A stretch of DNA of 64,000 bases from Acanthopleura granulata (GCA_016165875.1 JABBOT010000080.1:7050759-7114758); one strand, 5' to 3'. Counted from the stretch's first letter, positions 1 to 13,400 are shown. Notes: a model not told the origin generated them from the letters alone. Made by a program: numbers and translations.

Positions 1-85
1 CCAGCAAGAACTGGTCTTGAACTCACAGCGACCGCATTAGTGGGAGGCTTCTGAGTTATTGGGCTGCGATAGCGCGCTAACCGAC
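1..85 (-). mobile_element. tRNA-derived SINE (family 1), cut by window edge
   Basis: This is the head part of a family-1 SINE in antisense. It carries the B-box region (read on the minus strand as a GAGTTCAAG-type motif) and the A-box side ending in the gcgcgctaacc motif. The rest of the copy lies outside the window. Confidence 0.75.
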
Positions 86-94
86 CAGTTGCGT

Positions 95-97
<3 letters not shown>

Positions 98-125
<28 letters not shown>

Positions 126-407
126 TGATGTACTGAGCAACATTTAGGAGAAATGGTGTTGATTTATTTATTAGATCGGTGTTTTACGCCGTAGTCAAGA
201 ATATTTCACTTATACGTCGGCGGCCAGCATTACTGTGGGAGGAAACTGGGCAGAGCCCGGGGGAAACCCACGACCATCCGCAAGATGCTTCCCACCTATG
301 ATGAGGCCAGGATGAGCTGGGCTTGAACTCACAGCGACCTCAATGGTGGGAAGCTTTGGTCATCGCCCTGCGTTAGTGCGCTAACCGACTGAGCCATGGA
401 GGCCCCT
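98..407 (-). mobile_element. tRNA-derived SINE (family 1) with target-site duplication
   Basis: This is a near full-length family-1 SINE in antisense. A (TTTA)n tail comes first, then the gtcaagaatatttcacttat tail domain, the middle region, and a tRNA-like head ending in gccatggaggcccc. It is flanked by a perfect 12-bp duplication, cagttgcgttta, at 86-97 and 408-419. The left copy abuts the head of the preceding SINE, so this copy landed right beside an older one. The tail is interrupted by about 37 bp of non-repeat sequence near 127-163. Confidence 0.85.
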
Positions 408-419
408 CAGTTGCGTTTA

Positions 420-2412
420 GAATGATCCCATAGACATGGTGCCAGTATATTAAAAGACGGTTTTACATGAAGTTTACAGATAGAGGCAAAATAATATTCA
501 CCTTCTGTATATGATTAACATTCATATTAACAGCTCGCGCTAATTGCCGTGAACGTAGGAGCCTATTATACACAGGCAAGCGTAAATCGACATGTATTTC
601 GGTGTTTATTCACTGCTAAGTGTTAAGGTGGAAAAAAGTATACATTATTTAAAGATTTAAAAAATTACCAATTGTCGAGAATGAATGGTTGCTACCCGTC
701 GGCAATAGGCGCATGCAGACCCCATCGCATAAACATAGTCATAGACCTATAATCGGTGGCGTTCATCTGAAAATAATACTGAACAGGGTACTGCGCACTC
801 TACACAACTCCCACGCAGAGCAAAGTTTCGACTTAAAAGTGAATGGTTAACCAACACGGATATAATGAATCATAATCTCCACGGATTTCCACGCACCTCT
901 GATATAGCATGCAAACTTTTGAGCATCCATTGTGGATCGCACCAGGTCATTGGTGTGCAAGAAACCTTCATGGCAGATTATACTTCAGGTCTATAGTGTG
1001 TAGAAAACTTTTACAGTAGATTGATTGTACTTCTGGTCATTGTTGTGTAGGAAACCTTCACGGTAGGTTGTACTACAGGGCATTGGTGTGTAGGAAACGT
1101 TCATGGTAGATTATACTTCAGGTCACTGGTGGGTAGAAAACCTTCACGGTAGATTGTAGTACGGTTCATTGGTGTGTAGGTCACCTTCACGATAGATTGT
1201 ACCACAGGTCATTGGTGTGTAGGAAACCTTCACGGTAGATTGTACTTCATGTCGCAGTGTGTAGGAAACGTTAATTGTACATTAAGTCTTATCAGTGCAT
1301 CTGCCGTATACAAAAATGGTCTCTGCTAGCTATCTTGAAAGGCCAACGTATTGCAGTTGATTTTTGGGTAGAAATTCTTAAATTGGTAAATTTAAAATTT
1401 GTTTGAAATTATTTTAGACTGACATCACGACACGCCATCGCAACTTTGCATTTAATCTATAGAGTATAATGAAGCAGATATATTCATTATCTCTATAAAT
1501 TCATTATATATACACATATTTACGGGACTGTAAGATGCCCCTTGAGGTGTTAATAAAACGTGGGAACTGAAGTGACTTGCACAATTCATTCTTTTCACCA
1601 GCTGGAATTCTTTACTCTATGAGCTGGTTTCAACAAAAGACGCGGACACTTCTCACAAGAGGCTTTATTGTTCTGTTGAGCAAGGAAATGATTCGCGAAC
1701 AAAGAACTCTGACTGGTATAGAAAAACACGGAACGTTTTATGAGTAGTCGGTTGGTGGTGGTGGGAAATCGTACATAGGCTCACTTATGTATGTGTACAA
1801 GACGAGTTAGACAACTGGTAAACGTGTTCTAAGTAAAAGAACATCAAGATGACATCTCGGGGAAACTTTTGTTGCTTTCTATAACTCGTCATAACAGGCA
1901 ACTTTGAGGGCAGTGAAAAAAACAACAACTTATAAAGATAAGCAAAACTGGAAAGTAGCCTCTGTCTCAAAAGGCCTGATTTGGAGGAAAATGTAGGGCA
2001 TCGGGCTATCATATACATTGTCAACTGATGTGTAAATATATGTAAGCAAATGTTGTGTGCAAATCATACACTGTATACCTCAGATGAGAAGTAATTCTGA
2101 CAAATTTGCACTCTATGGAGCATAGTAATGTGTACGTTGCACACACATTTTTATACCTCACAAGTTTACCTACATTTTATATGTGTACCCATTATTGTAC
2201 ATGTGGTCCACGTACGTGTTCAGATTGAGAACTATACACATAAAGGTGTATGTAGATAACAGTACATATAACATCTGTCCAGCTGAGAGTACAATCTGTT
2301 CATTAATATTGATAACGGTAAGTGTATACAAAATTACATAAAATAATAAGATGCATAACTATAAAGGAGATGACAATTAACGCCATTTCTCCCTGTCATT
2401 ATGTTTGTTTGT
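420..2412. other. Gene-free stretch
   Basis: No exon with convincing splice sites or recognisable protein similarity was seen on either strand. The only organised sequence is the 43-bp minisatellite at 941-1280. The rest is AT-rich unique sequence with short chance open frames. Confidence 0.5.
941..1280. repeat. 43-bp minisatellite, about 8 degenerate copies
   Basis: Eight tandem copies of a 43-47-bp unit are visible, recognisable by the motifs caggtcattggtgtgtagga and cttcacggtagattgtact. Copies differ by scattered substitutions and small indels; the last is shortened. Several units contain a pyrimidine-rich stretch ending in ACAG/TCAG followed by GTCA, which resembles a splice acceptor. 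Confidence 0.85.
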
Positions 2413-2515
2413 TTCCCGGGCTCTGCCCGGTCTCCTCCCACTATAATGCTGGCCACCGTCGTATAAGCGAAATATTCCTGACTACGGCTTAAAACACCAA
2501 TCAAATAAAATAAAT
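2413..2515 (+). mobile_element. SINE family 1, 3' fragment
   Basis: This is a 5'-truncated sense copy. It starts in the cccgggctctgcccgg segment, runs through gtataagcgaaatattcctg to aaaacaccaatcaaataaaa, and ends in an A/T-rich tail. Confidence 0.75.
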
Positions 2516-3091
2516 CTTTATGTTTGGTGCAGGTTTGTGAAGATACGTGGTCTCCCTGACGAATAGCAAGTACACTGTAGTTTGAGACACCAATCAAATT
2601 AAATACACATATACCATGTCCACAGGGATAATAGCTGCACGTGCGTGATGTATAAACAGCTGATATGCGCATTGGGCATATCGACAGAACATATCTCACA
2701 ATAGCCTATCTATGACATGAACATAACAAGCTACAAAGCATTTCTGGATTTTTCTCTACCTTTAATATCAAAATGTCATGTATATAGGTTGTATGAAAAG
2801 TCTTGAGTGGGTATTATTTAACACCACTGAGGTATACATCCATTTTGTAATATTTCGAATCGTCGCTCAGAATTCTTTGGCATAAGTGAGGTTTTTGGCT
2901 GCTGAATATTTTAAGCGAATGTTTGCACAATATGAAGTATCTGAACGTGTTGTCGGAATGGATTTCATTATAACTTTTTATCGAAGAGAAAGTTAACAAT
3001 AGAATGATTTACTATGTACCAGTATTGCTTCAGATTCATATAGTGGCACATACATTCAGTGATATCAATGGTGATGGAGGTAAGCATCCAT

Positions 3092-3293
3092 ATATGTATG
3101 CTTGGTCGTGCTTTTTTAGTAATTTTTTACTTATATGACGAATAGTCCTTAGGACATATATGTACGTGTATATATATATATGTCTTGTGACAGGGCGAGT
3201 CCATGCCGCTAAAGTACTGCCACCAATGGAGCATCATGCCGAATACACCAGACGTGACACCCAACCCAGTCATATTATAACAGTGCTGAGCTC
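3092..3293 (-). mobile_element. tRNA-derived SINE (family 2), partial
   Basis: This is an antisense family-2 copy. It has a tatgtatgcttgg tail, then an acttatatgacgaatagtcc block, an AT microsatellite, and the gacagggcgagtccatgccg and gaatacaccagacgtgacac blocks shared with other family-2 copies in this window. The tRNA-like head is missing. Confidence 0.65.
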
Positions 3294-3811
3294 CAAGCGA
3301 TGCAACAACCAGTACCATTTATAAACTCTTTGATAAATTCTCTCGGCCGTTTCTCGTTTAGAGTATGTAAGCTGCACCCGTTTGATCCCAGGAAACCAGG
3401 AGAGCTCCGATTCATCGGAGATAACCCGCACACACAAGGGTCTCTTCCATGGCATTCTGAAGCTTTGAATTCAATCATGTTTATATCTCTAAAGTGATAT
3501 TTCTGTGCGGTTGATTGTGTATTCTGTGCTTTAAAAGATTCAATACAGATATACGTATAAATGTCTTTAACTTTTTCTTGAACAATGTCTTGAGCTCGTA
3601 TGAAAATCCAAGCCAGATGTAGTGCCAAATACATGATGACGTACGTGTGAGGGCATTGTACGATTATCGGCGATTTCCATTACATCCAGGGAGATCTTCT
3701 TAATCTCGGGCGGACTAATGGAAATTTTTTTTTATAACACTGTCTTGCAAAATGCCGAAACAAAATAAAAATACGATGTAATATAATATATACCACTATA
3801 AAGATATGTAT

Positions 3812-3970
3812 GTGCGCGGGGAGGTCCTCTAGCAACCTGAGGATGGTCGTGCTTTTACCCCCGGCACCATCAAGTTTCCTTCCACAATAATGCTGGCCGC
3901 CGTTGTATAAGTGAAATCTTATACTAATACTAATAAGATACACTAATCAAAATCAAATCAAATCAAATCA
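3812..3970 (+). mobile_element. SINE family 1, 5'-truncated
   Basis: A sense copy contains agcaacctgaggatggtcgt, the aatgctggccgccgttgtat block, a degraded tail domain with a short internal duplication, and a (TCAAA)n tail at 3949-3970. Confidence 0.7.
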
Positions 3971-4918
3971 AACTATATATAGGCCCCTACTGTCTCTCTG
4001 ATGTCGATGGCAGTATTTTGGCCTCGTCCTCGGCCCATAGCACATTGTGATAGCCTGTCTGGCAGCATAGGCTACTTCTCACGAATCTTTGACAATGATC
4101 TTCAGTAGTATTACCCAGAAAATATACGGTCAATTTGAGAATTATGACAGGTTGTAATAATAGCAACAACAATGAAGCAATAATAATAATAATAAACAGA
4201 AGGATGAATCACCTAATATTCAAAACAGATATGGATGTTTTTTGGATGCACAGTTCACAGGTATCTGGGTATAGACTGGAACTACGGGAATCATAAATTC
4301 TTAGGTGCCCACACCGGCGAGAGAGTGCGGTATTAAGATGGAAATGTATAAGCACCATTTGTTACAGGCCTTATCTAAGACTGTAAATCAAACTATAGAG
4401 GCAGACCACTTCAAATAGCCCAGCTCGATAAGAAATGCCGATAAAGCAAATTCTCAAGGACTCCACTTTGGTGCGCAGTGCCCGACACCTCCAAAGTAGG
4501 CCATCCGCTTTACCAAAGGCAACTTTCAATCGATGAGCAACATCGAAACTCAAGGGTCCTTCAGGCAAGACAATCAGTATTGCCTATACATGCAGGCGCG
4601 TTATCACCTCTGTTGAAATTGTTCTTCATTTTAAAGCAGCATTTCGGTGTCTGTCTATTAAACAATATATTGTTCCTGGCCAGAAATCGTATAATGTTCC
4701 TTGTTTTAAGTCGTCTATTATTCCGTACCCTGTAATCCATCACTTTTATGCAGTTTGGTCATGTATGTGAAGAAAAGCCCTGCAGTAAATGATGAAAGTC
4801 GCAATTTTGGTAATAAAAAGAAGGCACCGCCAGGGCTAGGTTGGAACATCGCAGGCGTGAAGTGAATCAGTCTATAAATAATCTCAAGAAACAATGACTT
4901 GGATCGTTGGAAAGAAAA

Positions 4919-5118
4919 TGTATGTATGGGTTTTACGTCGTACTCAATAATTTTTCGCTTATATGACGACGGTGAGTCCTTATAGAATGTATATATAATG
5001 TGTTTTCTTGTAGTAGGGCGAGTCCACATGCCGAAGACACCAGGCATGACACCCCACCCAGTCACATAATACTGACACCAGGCCTACCAGTCCTGTTTCC
5101 TTGCCCTAACCTCAGTAA
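4919..5118 (-). mobile_element. tRNA-derived SINE (family 2), partial
   Basis: The antisense copy runs from a tatgtatgggttttacgtcg tail through cgcttatatgacgacggtga, cagtagggcgagtcc-type and gaagacaccaggcatgac blocks to cctgtttccttgccctaacc. The tRNA-like head is missing. Confidence 0.75.
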
Positions 5119-5720
5119 TTGTAGCTGGAAAATGGTCACTCCAAGAACAGAGGGTTAGGATCTAAAACTTCAGGCGGTAATGAAGGAGTTTGCAAAAAAA
5201 AGGTGGACGGATTATGTATTGCACATTTCAAGCTACATAACAATAGATATAAGTAACAGTGGAATTCAAGTTATGTTAAGCCTGTAAACGTAAAAACATA
5301 AACCCGGAAAACTTCGAGAGAGACGAACCGGTAGAACTGTATAGTCTTCATTGAGGACATTTTTGAGTATACGTTAATCTGAAGCAAATTGGACCTTAAC
5401 AGCATGTTAAATCAGTAGCAAGATTTTACTTATCTATAGTTAGAAATAGTGCTTGTTGTTTTTGCTCCATTTGTCTAAGATAATTCTGATATGCAGGTGA
5501 CACCTGCAATTGGGTGAACCTGCAGGGCAAGAAATACAAAATCCAGTTTATTTACTTATACCTTTAATGATATATGAACTTTCAAATAACGTGGATATGT
5601 CCGCCATTATGCATATGTAAAGGACGCTATTTTAACACACTCCATTTTGGAGAAAGAAGCAAATTTGCTTGGCTGTATAAGCCTACATGCAACTTCGTGA
5701 GTTCTCATGATTACATTTAA

Positions 5721-5815
5721 TTATTTATTTATTTGATTGGTGCTTTACGCCGTACTCAAGCATATTTGACTTATATGGCGGCAGCCAGCATTGTGGTGGG
5801 AGGAAATTGGACAGC
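5721..5815 (-). mobile_element. SINE family 1, 3' fragment
   Basis: This antisense tail fragment comprises (TTTA)n, gattggtgctttacgccgta, ctcaagcatatttgacttat and the gcagccagcattgtggtggg block. The copy stops after the ggaaattggacagc motif. Confidence 0.75.
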
Positions 5816-8756
5816 ATGATTATAGATATACGAAGAAAATTTCCTAGAACAAAACTTATGGTACATTGATTTACTTCACGAAACAAAGTAGAGAAATCCG
5901 AGGTGCATGTAGACTACATGATCGGTGTAGGATGCGGCCAAGGAAATGGTCCGTATATGAAGCAGGGAAAGCGGGACCAGTAAGGTTACTTGTTGCGTGT
6001 CGGCGCGCGCGGCAGGGGTCTTCCCTGTTGCCAGAATACATGAGTGCATGACAGTCATTATTCATGCATGATCGAGTGCCTCTACCACACCAGCAAAGGC
6101 GACTGTGCTGGTTACACCCAAGTTTCGATGGCCTAGATAAGACCTGGAAATTTAATTTCCACTCCAAGGGGGGAATTAATAAGACACTTAGTGCTATTTG
6201 CCCTATAGGTGTGGTGCTTCGCTTTTCAGCCCCTTGCCAGGGTGCTGTTCCAGAGATAAGGTTTAATAACAAAAGCCTTATCGGTTTGGTCCAATCAAAT
6301 CTGTTATCATTAAACGAGGGAAGAAACCCCGGTGGCCGTGGTGTAGACACATCAGCTCTATGTATTGTCCAAGTCTTGTCCAATGCTGTAATGCAAATTG
6401 CGATTTTACCCCTTGGATGGATGTGTTACGGTTGCCAATAAAGCAAGAAAATGGAAGAATAATGGCCTGAAATCCACAAATTTCGTAGCAATGTTTTTGC
6501 ATTGGTATCCGGAATAAGCCTTACAGGTGTAATAGTCCGAGTGCAATGGCGCCGTCCAATCTGATTCTGTAGGCTACAATCGGGCGAAATAATCTATTCT
6601 TATCTCTCCAAATCTACCTCTTCACTTATAGAACTGTAGCCAGAAGGTGTCATAAAATTTGAAATATTCGCTATGCATGTACAGGTGGAAATATTGATTT
6701 ATTCCGCTAGTCTTTAAGTGGAACGTTGGTGCATTTATCTAGCCAGCCCACGGAAGCTATACATTTTTACATTTATACATTGACGACAATCGTCAATCAA
6801 GTGAATGGCCCTACAAGAGTATAGCACTTGCTATCCATCACGTCTCCATTGGTCCCGTTCCCTATCTCATTAGCATACAGGTACCTCGGCAAACGATTGT
6901 TCCGCGATATTATGATAAAGTCTGGGGTATTCCATCATTCCAGCTGCCGCAAATGTCATCCTTATTCATATATACAGTGGAGACTGAATGCAATTCTTCC
7001 GCGGGTACCTGTTCGCGGGCATTGTCTTGGAAACACCAGTTGCGGTTTCGATTAAAGCCACACGAATAACAAAAGGGGACAGTCGCATTGTTTGAACAGG
7101 CCTGTTGAATTACTGGCAACATGTGCGGAAATGGTCTTTCCTAGCTCCACCCCTTGCATATTCCCCGAGCACCGCGGCATGTTGCCATTCTCATCCTATG
7201 CACACATATGTAACGCTATAACACCTTTTTACAAAAAACCATATACGCATATCTGCCAACCTCTACATAGGCTACCTCACGCCATGCACTGTCGTCAACG
7301 TTTAATTCTATAATGCATATTATAGTCTGGCTTGGAATTAGTTGTTTGTTTATTAGTTAATTGAGTGCATGCTATTTTGTGTCAGATACATGAATACACG
7401 ATATAAAGATCATTTCACATTTATGATGAAGAGTGGACCAAGTTTAGTCCCCTGCGGAAAAATATATGATGTCAGAAGTGATACATTAATTTTGGGGGAA
7501 AGAAAGTGAAAATTACAGCTGGAAAAAATAAAGGGCTAATTTTTTTTTCATAAATTAAGTAATAAAATCAGTCGTATTAACAAATGATATACTGCGGTGA
7601 ATGTTTAAAAGATACTTCAATTAAACATACATTACAAACCTGAATGAAATTTATCTTCATTTTAATCATTTATTTGAGATTTTATTATCTCCGTCATCAC
7701 TCTATATTCATGCTCCTTTTACTGGTATAGCACGCATATACAGATCAATCAAGTTGCAGTCCTATATATATGTATACTCTTTTGAATTTCATAACTGTAT
7801 ATACTCTTGCAGAGAGATTGATTAAAGAAAGGCAACAGTTGTTTCGGAGAAAAGTCATTATTGCAATATTATGTTTATTAGCCTCAAAGAAAATACCGAG
7901 GATTTTTTTCAAAGATGGGGACAAGTGCCGTTAACGTCAACCAACTTACTTCATTATCAACCTCCAACAACCGTGTATTGACAATATATAAGCGACAGCT
8001 GTTTAATGATTTCTGCCTTGTCGCAAGACGGCTGTTTAAAATGGCCTGACAGTCTCTCTGGCATCAAGTTCTATGCTAACCTACTCGGATCACGTTCCAA
8101 GCTGTCTCACCTTTATTGACAAAAAGCCTTGTCTGGACTCGTCACACAAGTCCAATTTTAATACTGAAATTTAATCTCGCGCGTCGAGGTGTGTGTCTCC
8201 AAGGCGACGTCTTACAACACGCGCGCCGGCTTTGTACAAATATGGTAATGTTGGCCAGCTGTTTCACGTGGTGGGAATCAACCGGATGCGCTGGCCAAGT
8301 CGGTGTCAGTGGTGACTGGAGATTTCGCTTAAACTACTGAACAGAAAGGAAACCACTAGAGGAAGATTTGCACCATCAGGAGCGGTTCTCTTCAAATAGA
8401 AATCCTGTTTATTCGCAAATGCCTGTAATATGGTTGGCTGATTAAAGTGAATAGAAACTTAAAGCGTTGGATTTTTACAAGTGTGAAGTCCTTGGCTGTG
8501 TACGCTCGTAGCTTAGCTGTGACATTTTAAAACTGTAAGTCCTGTAACTTTTCGGAAATGTGCCAAGTTAAGATAAAGTCAGCAGAACCTTGGAGCGGAT
8601 GTTGGTACCGGCCAGAACTCCTGTGCTGACGGCAAACTTTCGGGCTCTCCACTTTAATCCAATTTTGTTGACAAAGACAGAATTAGGATTGGCTATACGC
8701 AGAAAGTTCTATAACGTACCTATGTATACGTGGCCCTCTTCGTATTTAATTTCCAT
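5816..8756. other. Gene-free stretch; two unexplained local signals
   Basis: No exon chain could be built. At 5870-6440, moderately long open frames occur on both strands (170 codons minus, 125 plus) without recognisable similarity or codon signal. At 7980-8340 a CpG-richer patch follows a TATA-like motif (tatataag near 7985), which could be a promoter. Neither is supported well enough to call a gene. The rest is AT-rich unique sequence. Confidence 0.4.
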
Positions 8757-8790
8757 TTACTTAATTGGTGCTTTACGCCGTACTCAAGAA
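8757..8790 (-). mobile_element. SINE family 1, tail-only fragment
   Basis: A short antisense remnant of the shared tail, attggtgctttacgccgtac followed by tcaagaattt, remains. The rest of the element is gone. Confidence 0.55.
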
Positions 8791-8887
8791 TTTCCTCTTC
8801 ATTCAGGAACCTTACCAACTGCATGGAGTTACCCCAGATATATAAATATATACAAAACAATGATTTTAAACACTAAAAATGCTTAAG

Positions 8888-8888
<1 letters not shown>

Positions 8889-8964
<76 letters not shown>
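8889..8964. repeat. (TA)n-(GATA)n compound microsatellite
   Basis: About 22 uninterrupted TA units run directly into about eight GATA units. Confidence 0.95.
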
Positions 8965-8966
<2 letters not shown>

Positions 8967-9539
8967 TTTATATACTTTCTTCTGCATTTTATCCAGTATT
9001 CTGTTCCTGTGACAATGGTAAGATGCAAACAATGCAATGAATTAGATATTGTGTCTAGACCACCATAGACTTATGCATCTGAAAAGAGACCGTTCACATG
9101 CACACATTTAATGTTTTTGTATTTCATTTATCTACACATGCACATCCATGCTCTGTGTACGATTGTTAATTGCCAAATTGTCTTCAGTATGAGAAAATCT
9201 TTCAAACCAAACGTTTGTGAACAAATAATGTCAGTGGTGTATACAGCGTCTTATTCATTGTAGCTCTGAATAAAGAAAATTAACAATACTGTCTGATACA
9301 GAATAAAGAGCTCTCGAATTGTTGCGGTGCATTTCGAAAATTTGTGTTCAGGCTAGTCGGTCAGTTTCCATATATTTGACTGATTGCGAGAGTGTAAGTT
9401 ATACCATTAAAATTGTCGTACCAGAGTTAGATATGAGTGTTATTAATAAACTGTTTGTTTAATTAACGATATTTAATAGTAATGGATATGTGTTTTTAGT
9501 TTATAGAGCTATCCCTCACTTTCTTTAAATAACATATTA

Positions 9540-9735
9540 TTGATTTCTTAACCACTAGTCGGCCGCTTTCGCCGAGTAGGCTCAGGTATATGGCGCAAAT
9601 TAAAATTACAAGGGGACGAAATTGGGTAGATCAAGCGTGAAAAGGGTCACGTGTGGTAATCAGCACAAATCACTGATTATGGAACAATTGATCTATACCG
9701 TGGACGGGATTCGAACCCGGAAACCCATTCACAAA
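9540..9735 (-). repeat. Possible degraded tRNA-derived repeat
   Basis: Read on the minus strand, ccgggttcgaatcccg near 9709-9724 is an excellent T-arm/B-box match. An A-box-like motif (ccgactagtggttaag) occurs near 9550-9565, but on the 3' side of the B-box, so the order is wrong for a simple tRNA head. This may be a scrambled SINE or the junction of two. It is not a functional tRNA gene. Confidence 0.25.
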
Positions 9736-10172
9736 AGTATACTTTTGTTATTAGAAAAGAATATCATGTATCGCAATGCAATTTAGTAGGTCATTTTTGC
9801 CTTCTCAATCTTAGAGAAAACACGTTTATTTCTAGAACATATTACTTTATTAAAACAAAATAGTGACATAAACAAACGGAAATACATAACAAAGAAAAGC
9901 GATAAAGAATAAATGACGCAATTTCCAAAAGCTTTTTTTTTGTTTTTGCTAGCGTTTGTGTTATAAGCTGAAATACATACATTCTGCATCCATGGGAACC
10001 TGTCTCCCCTAACCTCCTCCTCATCAACGCAATCAAATAAAAACCATCAGAGTTAAATAAAGAAGGTCTGTCACAAACTCTGTGAATTCAAAAGCGGATT
10101 CCTTCATACCAACGTCAATTACAATTCCTGATTCAAACGTCGGCTGGTTTGGTATATATACATGAATATACA

Positions 10173-10415
10173 GGCAAAGCCTCCGTGGTCGAGGAGGTTA
10201 GCCCACTACTGTAGCGTAATGTGCCCAGGTGCCTCTCACCGATGCGGTCGCTCTGAGTTCAAACCTAGCTCATGCTGGCTTCTTATCCAGTCGTACGTGG
10301 GAGGATCCGTCAGCAACCTGCGGAGGGTCGTGTTTCCCACCATAATGCTGGCTGCCGACATATAAGTTAAATATTCTTGATTACGGCATGAAATACCGAT
10401 CAGGTAAATAAATAA
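10173..10415 (+). mobile_element. tRNA-derived SINE (family 1) with target-site duplication
   Basis: This sense copy is full length at both ends. The head reads gcctccgtggtcgaggaggt (A-box region), the B-box is in gctctgagttcaaacctagc, and the middle and tail domains end in aaataaataaa. It is flanked by an 11-bp direct repeat, atgaatataca, at 10162-10172 and 10416-10426. Part of the middle (the gggctctgcccgg segment) is deleted compared with other copies. Confidence 0.9.
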
Positions 10416-10426
10416 ATGAATATACA

Positions 10427-13400
10427 TGTAGCCTGTCATTCAGCTGACGTATACCGGCGAATAGAGAATGTAGAACGAGATTCCGAACGTTCACGGGAAG
10501 ATATCCGTGGGGAAAACTGAAAATATTTTCTGTTTAATTAATATGGGGATTCCGCTTGGTTATGTGTAGGTAGTTTTCGTGGAAAATGACGTCCGTTTTC
10601 TACCCACGCCGAAGGCCGCCGGCGTTTAACTGAGTTGTGTGGAGCTGACGAGGTCGTGGCCGTAAAGCCTGCAGTGACTCCATGGAAGGACGGTGATAGT
10701 TACACTGAAAGCCCATGTCGATGCAATTGCTAAAATTTGTGTTGAGTGATGTGTATTTATTTATTTATTTATTTTTTTTTAAAATCATGTAGGAATGATA
10801 GTCATATACTGTTTTAAATCCAACATTTTTACGATGTTATACAGGAAGGGGAGCATTAATAACCTTAATAAGGCTAAAACTTTCTGAGGTGCTGTAATTT
10901 TCACACGTCACAGAAAATGTTTGGAAAGTCTTGCATTCTAAAGTTATTTTTTGTTTCAAATAAACGTTTTTAAATGTTTTATATGGGATTATAAATGATA
11001 AAAATGTTGTAATCTGTAACATAATGTTTCACCTTACAAACGATCCTTACAGGGCTTAACATTTTAAGATATGGGCACTTACATTTTAGAGCATCTAACA
11101 TGTTGAAGCATGTTAATTTTACGTCGAAACACATGCAAATTCGTCAACTTTCAACCAAAACGGATGTCCCTCTTTAATAAGCGCTAGGCCAGTTTCCACG
11201 ACGACGTTCAACACAAAAACCAAGGCGTTATAAGTAAGTCTATACTCTGTAAAATAACTGTTTTCAGACTTGCACATCCACAATGCGTATGTATCAGTGG
11301 CACACAGATTGTGTATCACTGACATACACGTCATTGTGGATATATTACACAACTTACTGCTGGTTCACAAAAACAAATTGTGCACTTTGCCACAGTAATG
11401 CATGCGTACCACTCGCACAAAATACTTTTTTAGAGCACGTATGGTACATGTATAAGAATGCCTTATACCTTTAATGTAAGAAAGAAATAATGCAAGCAAA
11501 GCAGTCAACAGTTTTCAGTGATAACGGAAAGACGCTAGGAATGTTCCAGGCAGATAAATTACATCAGTGTCCAAATCGTATACCATGCTAGTTTGTAAGT
11601 TGACGATAATCAATATATATATCTCAGCTGGGCTTTGGCTGCAACGTTATATTAACCACTTAGAGATCTTGACAATTTAACATCCGGGCTTTAAGAAGAC
11701 AGGTAACTTTGTCTCAATGCATATAATCTGACTTCAACAAAAAAGTCTTTCGGTCTCATTTCCTGCCATTGTGCTATTTATATATATGTGTATCTGTCTA
11801 TAGTTTGGAGGGAAATCAGCTGTGTATTGTGCCAAGTGAAGCGTGTCTGTAACTACATGTAGCTATCTGTGCCGGTGTTCATGCCATGCACAGCTCTGTG
11901 GCCTATTCTGGATATATGTATGCATATGTACGGGCCCCGGCCTCTACATATGCGTAGGAACAAGTGTTTAATGGTCTTCGGTAGATAATTCCACTATAAC
12001 TCTATCTTCGGTTGAGTAGAGCACGTGGCAAGCTCCAGGCTATTTGAGAAGAGCTTTCCTTCCATCGTTCACTGTATCTCTACCATTTGCAGACATACAC
12101 CAAATCACGTGCAGTCGCACAAAATCACAGACCGCATCACGTTACCGGTTGAGAGGAAGTATGAATTTACACGAAACCAAAATATATACATATATAAAAC
12201 TCAAAGAAGAGACTAGCTTCATTAAGCACGGCTTTCGTCAGAGTAAATAACGTCACGGACCCTTTAATAAAATCGGCTCTACGAATTATTTTCGTGTACT
12301 TTTTTTCGTTCCATTGTTTTTATACTGAATCTTAGAGTTTAGTCCGACAGTCGCATTCCACTCGTACATCACGAAAGGATGTTCCATATCAATAATTCTG
12401 ATAGGCTCACTCATTTCCAAAACAACCCAATTTCCCAAAGGAATATGTAAGAAATAGTTATAGACTAATATATACAGAGGCTGTCAAGCTGGTGTCATGT
12501 AAGAGAGAAGTCATGTGCTTTACAGTTTTACAGAGGTGACATTTCACGCCTGCAATCAAACTTCAAATCCAATTGCAGACTCGCTGCTAATGAATAATTT
12601 TCAGGTCGAATTTATTATGGGTATCTCAGTAGAGCTGTCACTGCAACCGATCATAAAAGTACATTGTTGATACAATAAATATGGATGCATATACACATCT
12701 CCTAGCGTTTTAGGTTTAGAGGAATTAAATACAGCTATTGCAGCTATGAAACAAATCGCCAGCCGGAAAGACCGAAATATGTGTATTTGTATGTACACTG
12801 TGCATGAATGGCTTTCTTCGGCAACCCACGAAAACGTGGTTACTTCATATATAGTCTTCATGGTTCATGAATTATTTATACACACCTCTTAGTGTCAGGA
12901 TTCTTCTGTGTGATACAGAAACAGGCGTGTCGTTAGATTAATCGATTACTATCGGCTTTAACCAAAATATTAAACTTTTCACTATGAAATGTGTTCTGTC
13001 AGTAGTCTGCCCAAATGTTATGCATGCTAAGGCTGAAGTCTGGAGACGCACAATTCTAACGCGGTTATCTCCCCTTCTGAGACAGGGACAATATTGTTCA
13101 TGCACTAGGCCATGCTTGCATCATTTACATTTACCTCACATTATGCAGTCAACCTAATGAGAATACAAGTGAAGTAGTCCAGCAATCATTCTTGTTTTTG
13201 TAGACTTCCCATTTTTGGGAAAAAATAACATGAATGCGGTAACATTTTCTTTAGTATGTGTTGACAGTGTAGTTACATTGAAGGATATAACATTGTGGAT
13301 ATGAGTGCCCTCACATACACTTACGCGGAAATTGTACTTGAATTTAATCTGTAGAAAGGAACCCTCGTGCGTATATCATGTCTATACAGCATGTAATCAG

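Noticed and set aside
9708..9724. Perfect T-arm-like ccgggttcgaatcccg on the minus strand as a tRNA gene
   Set aside because: There is no D-arm or anticodon arm upstream of it on that strand.
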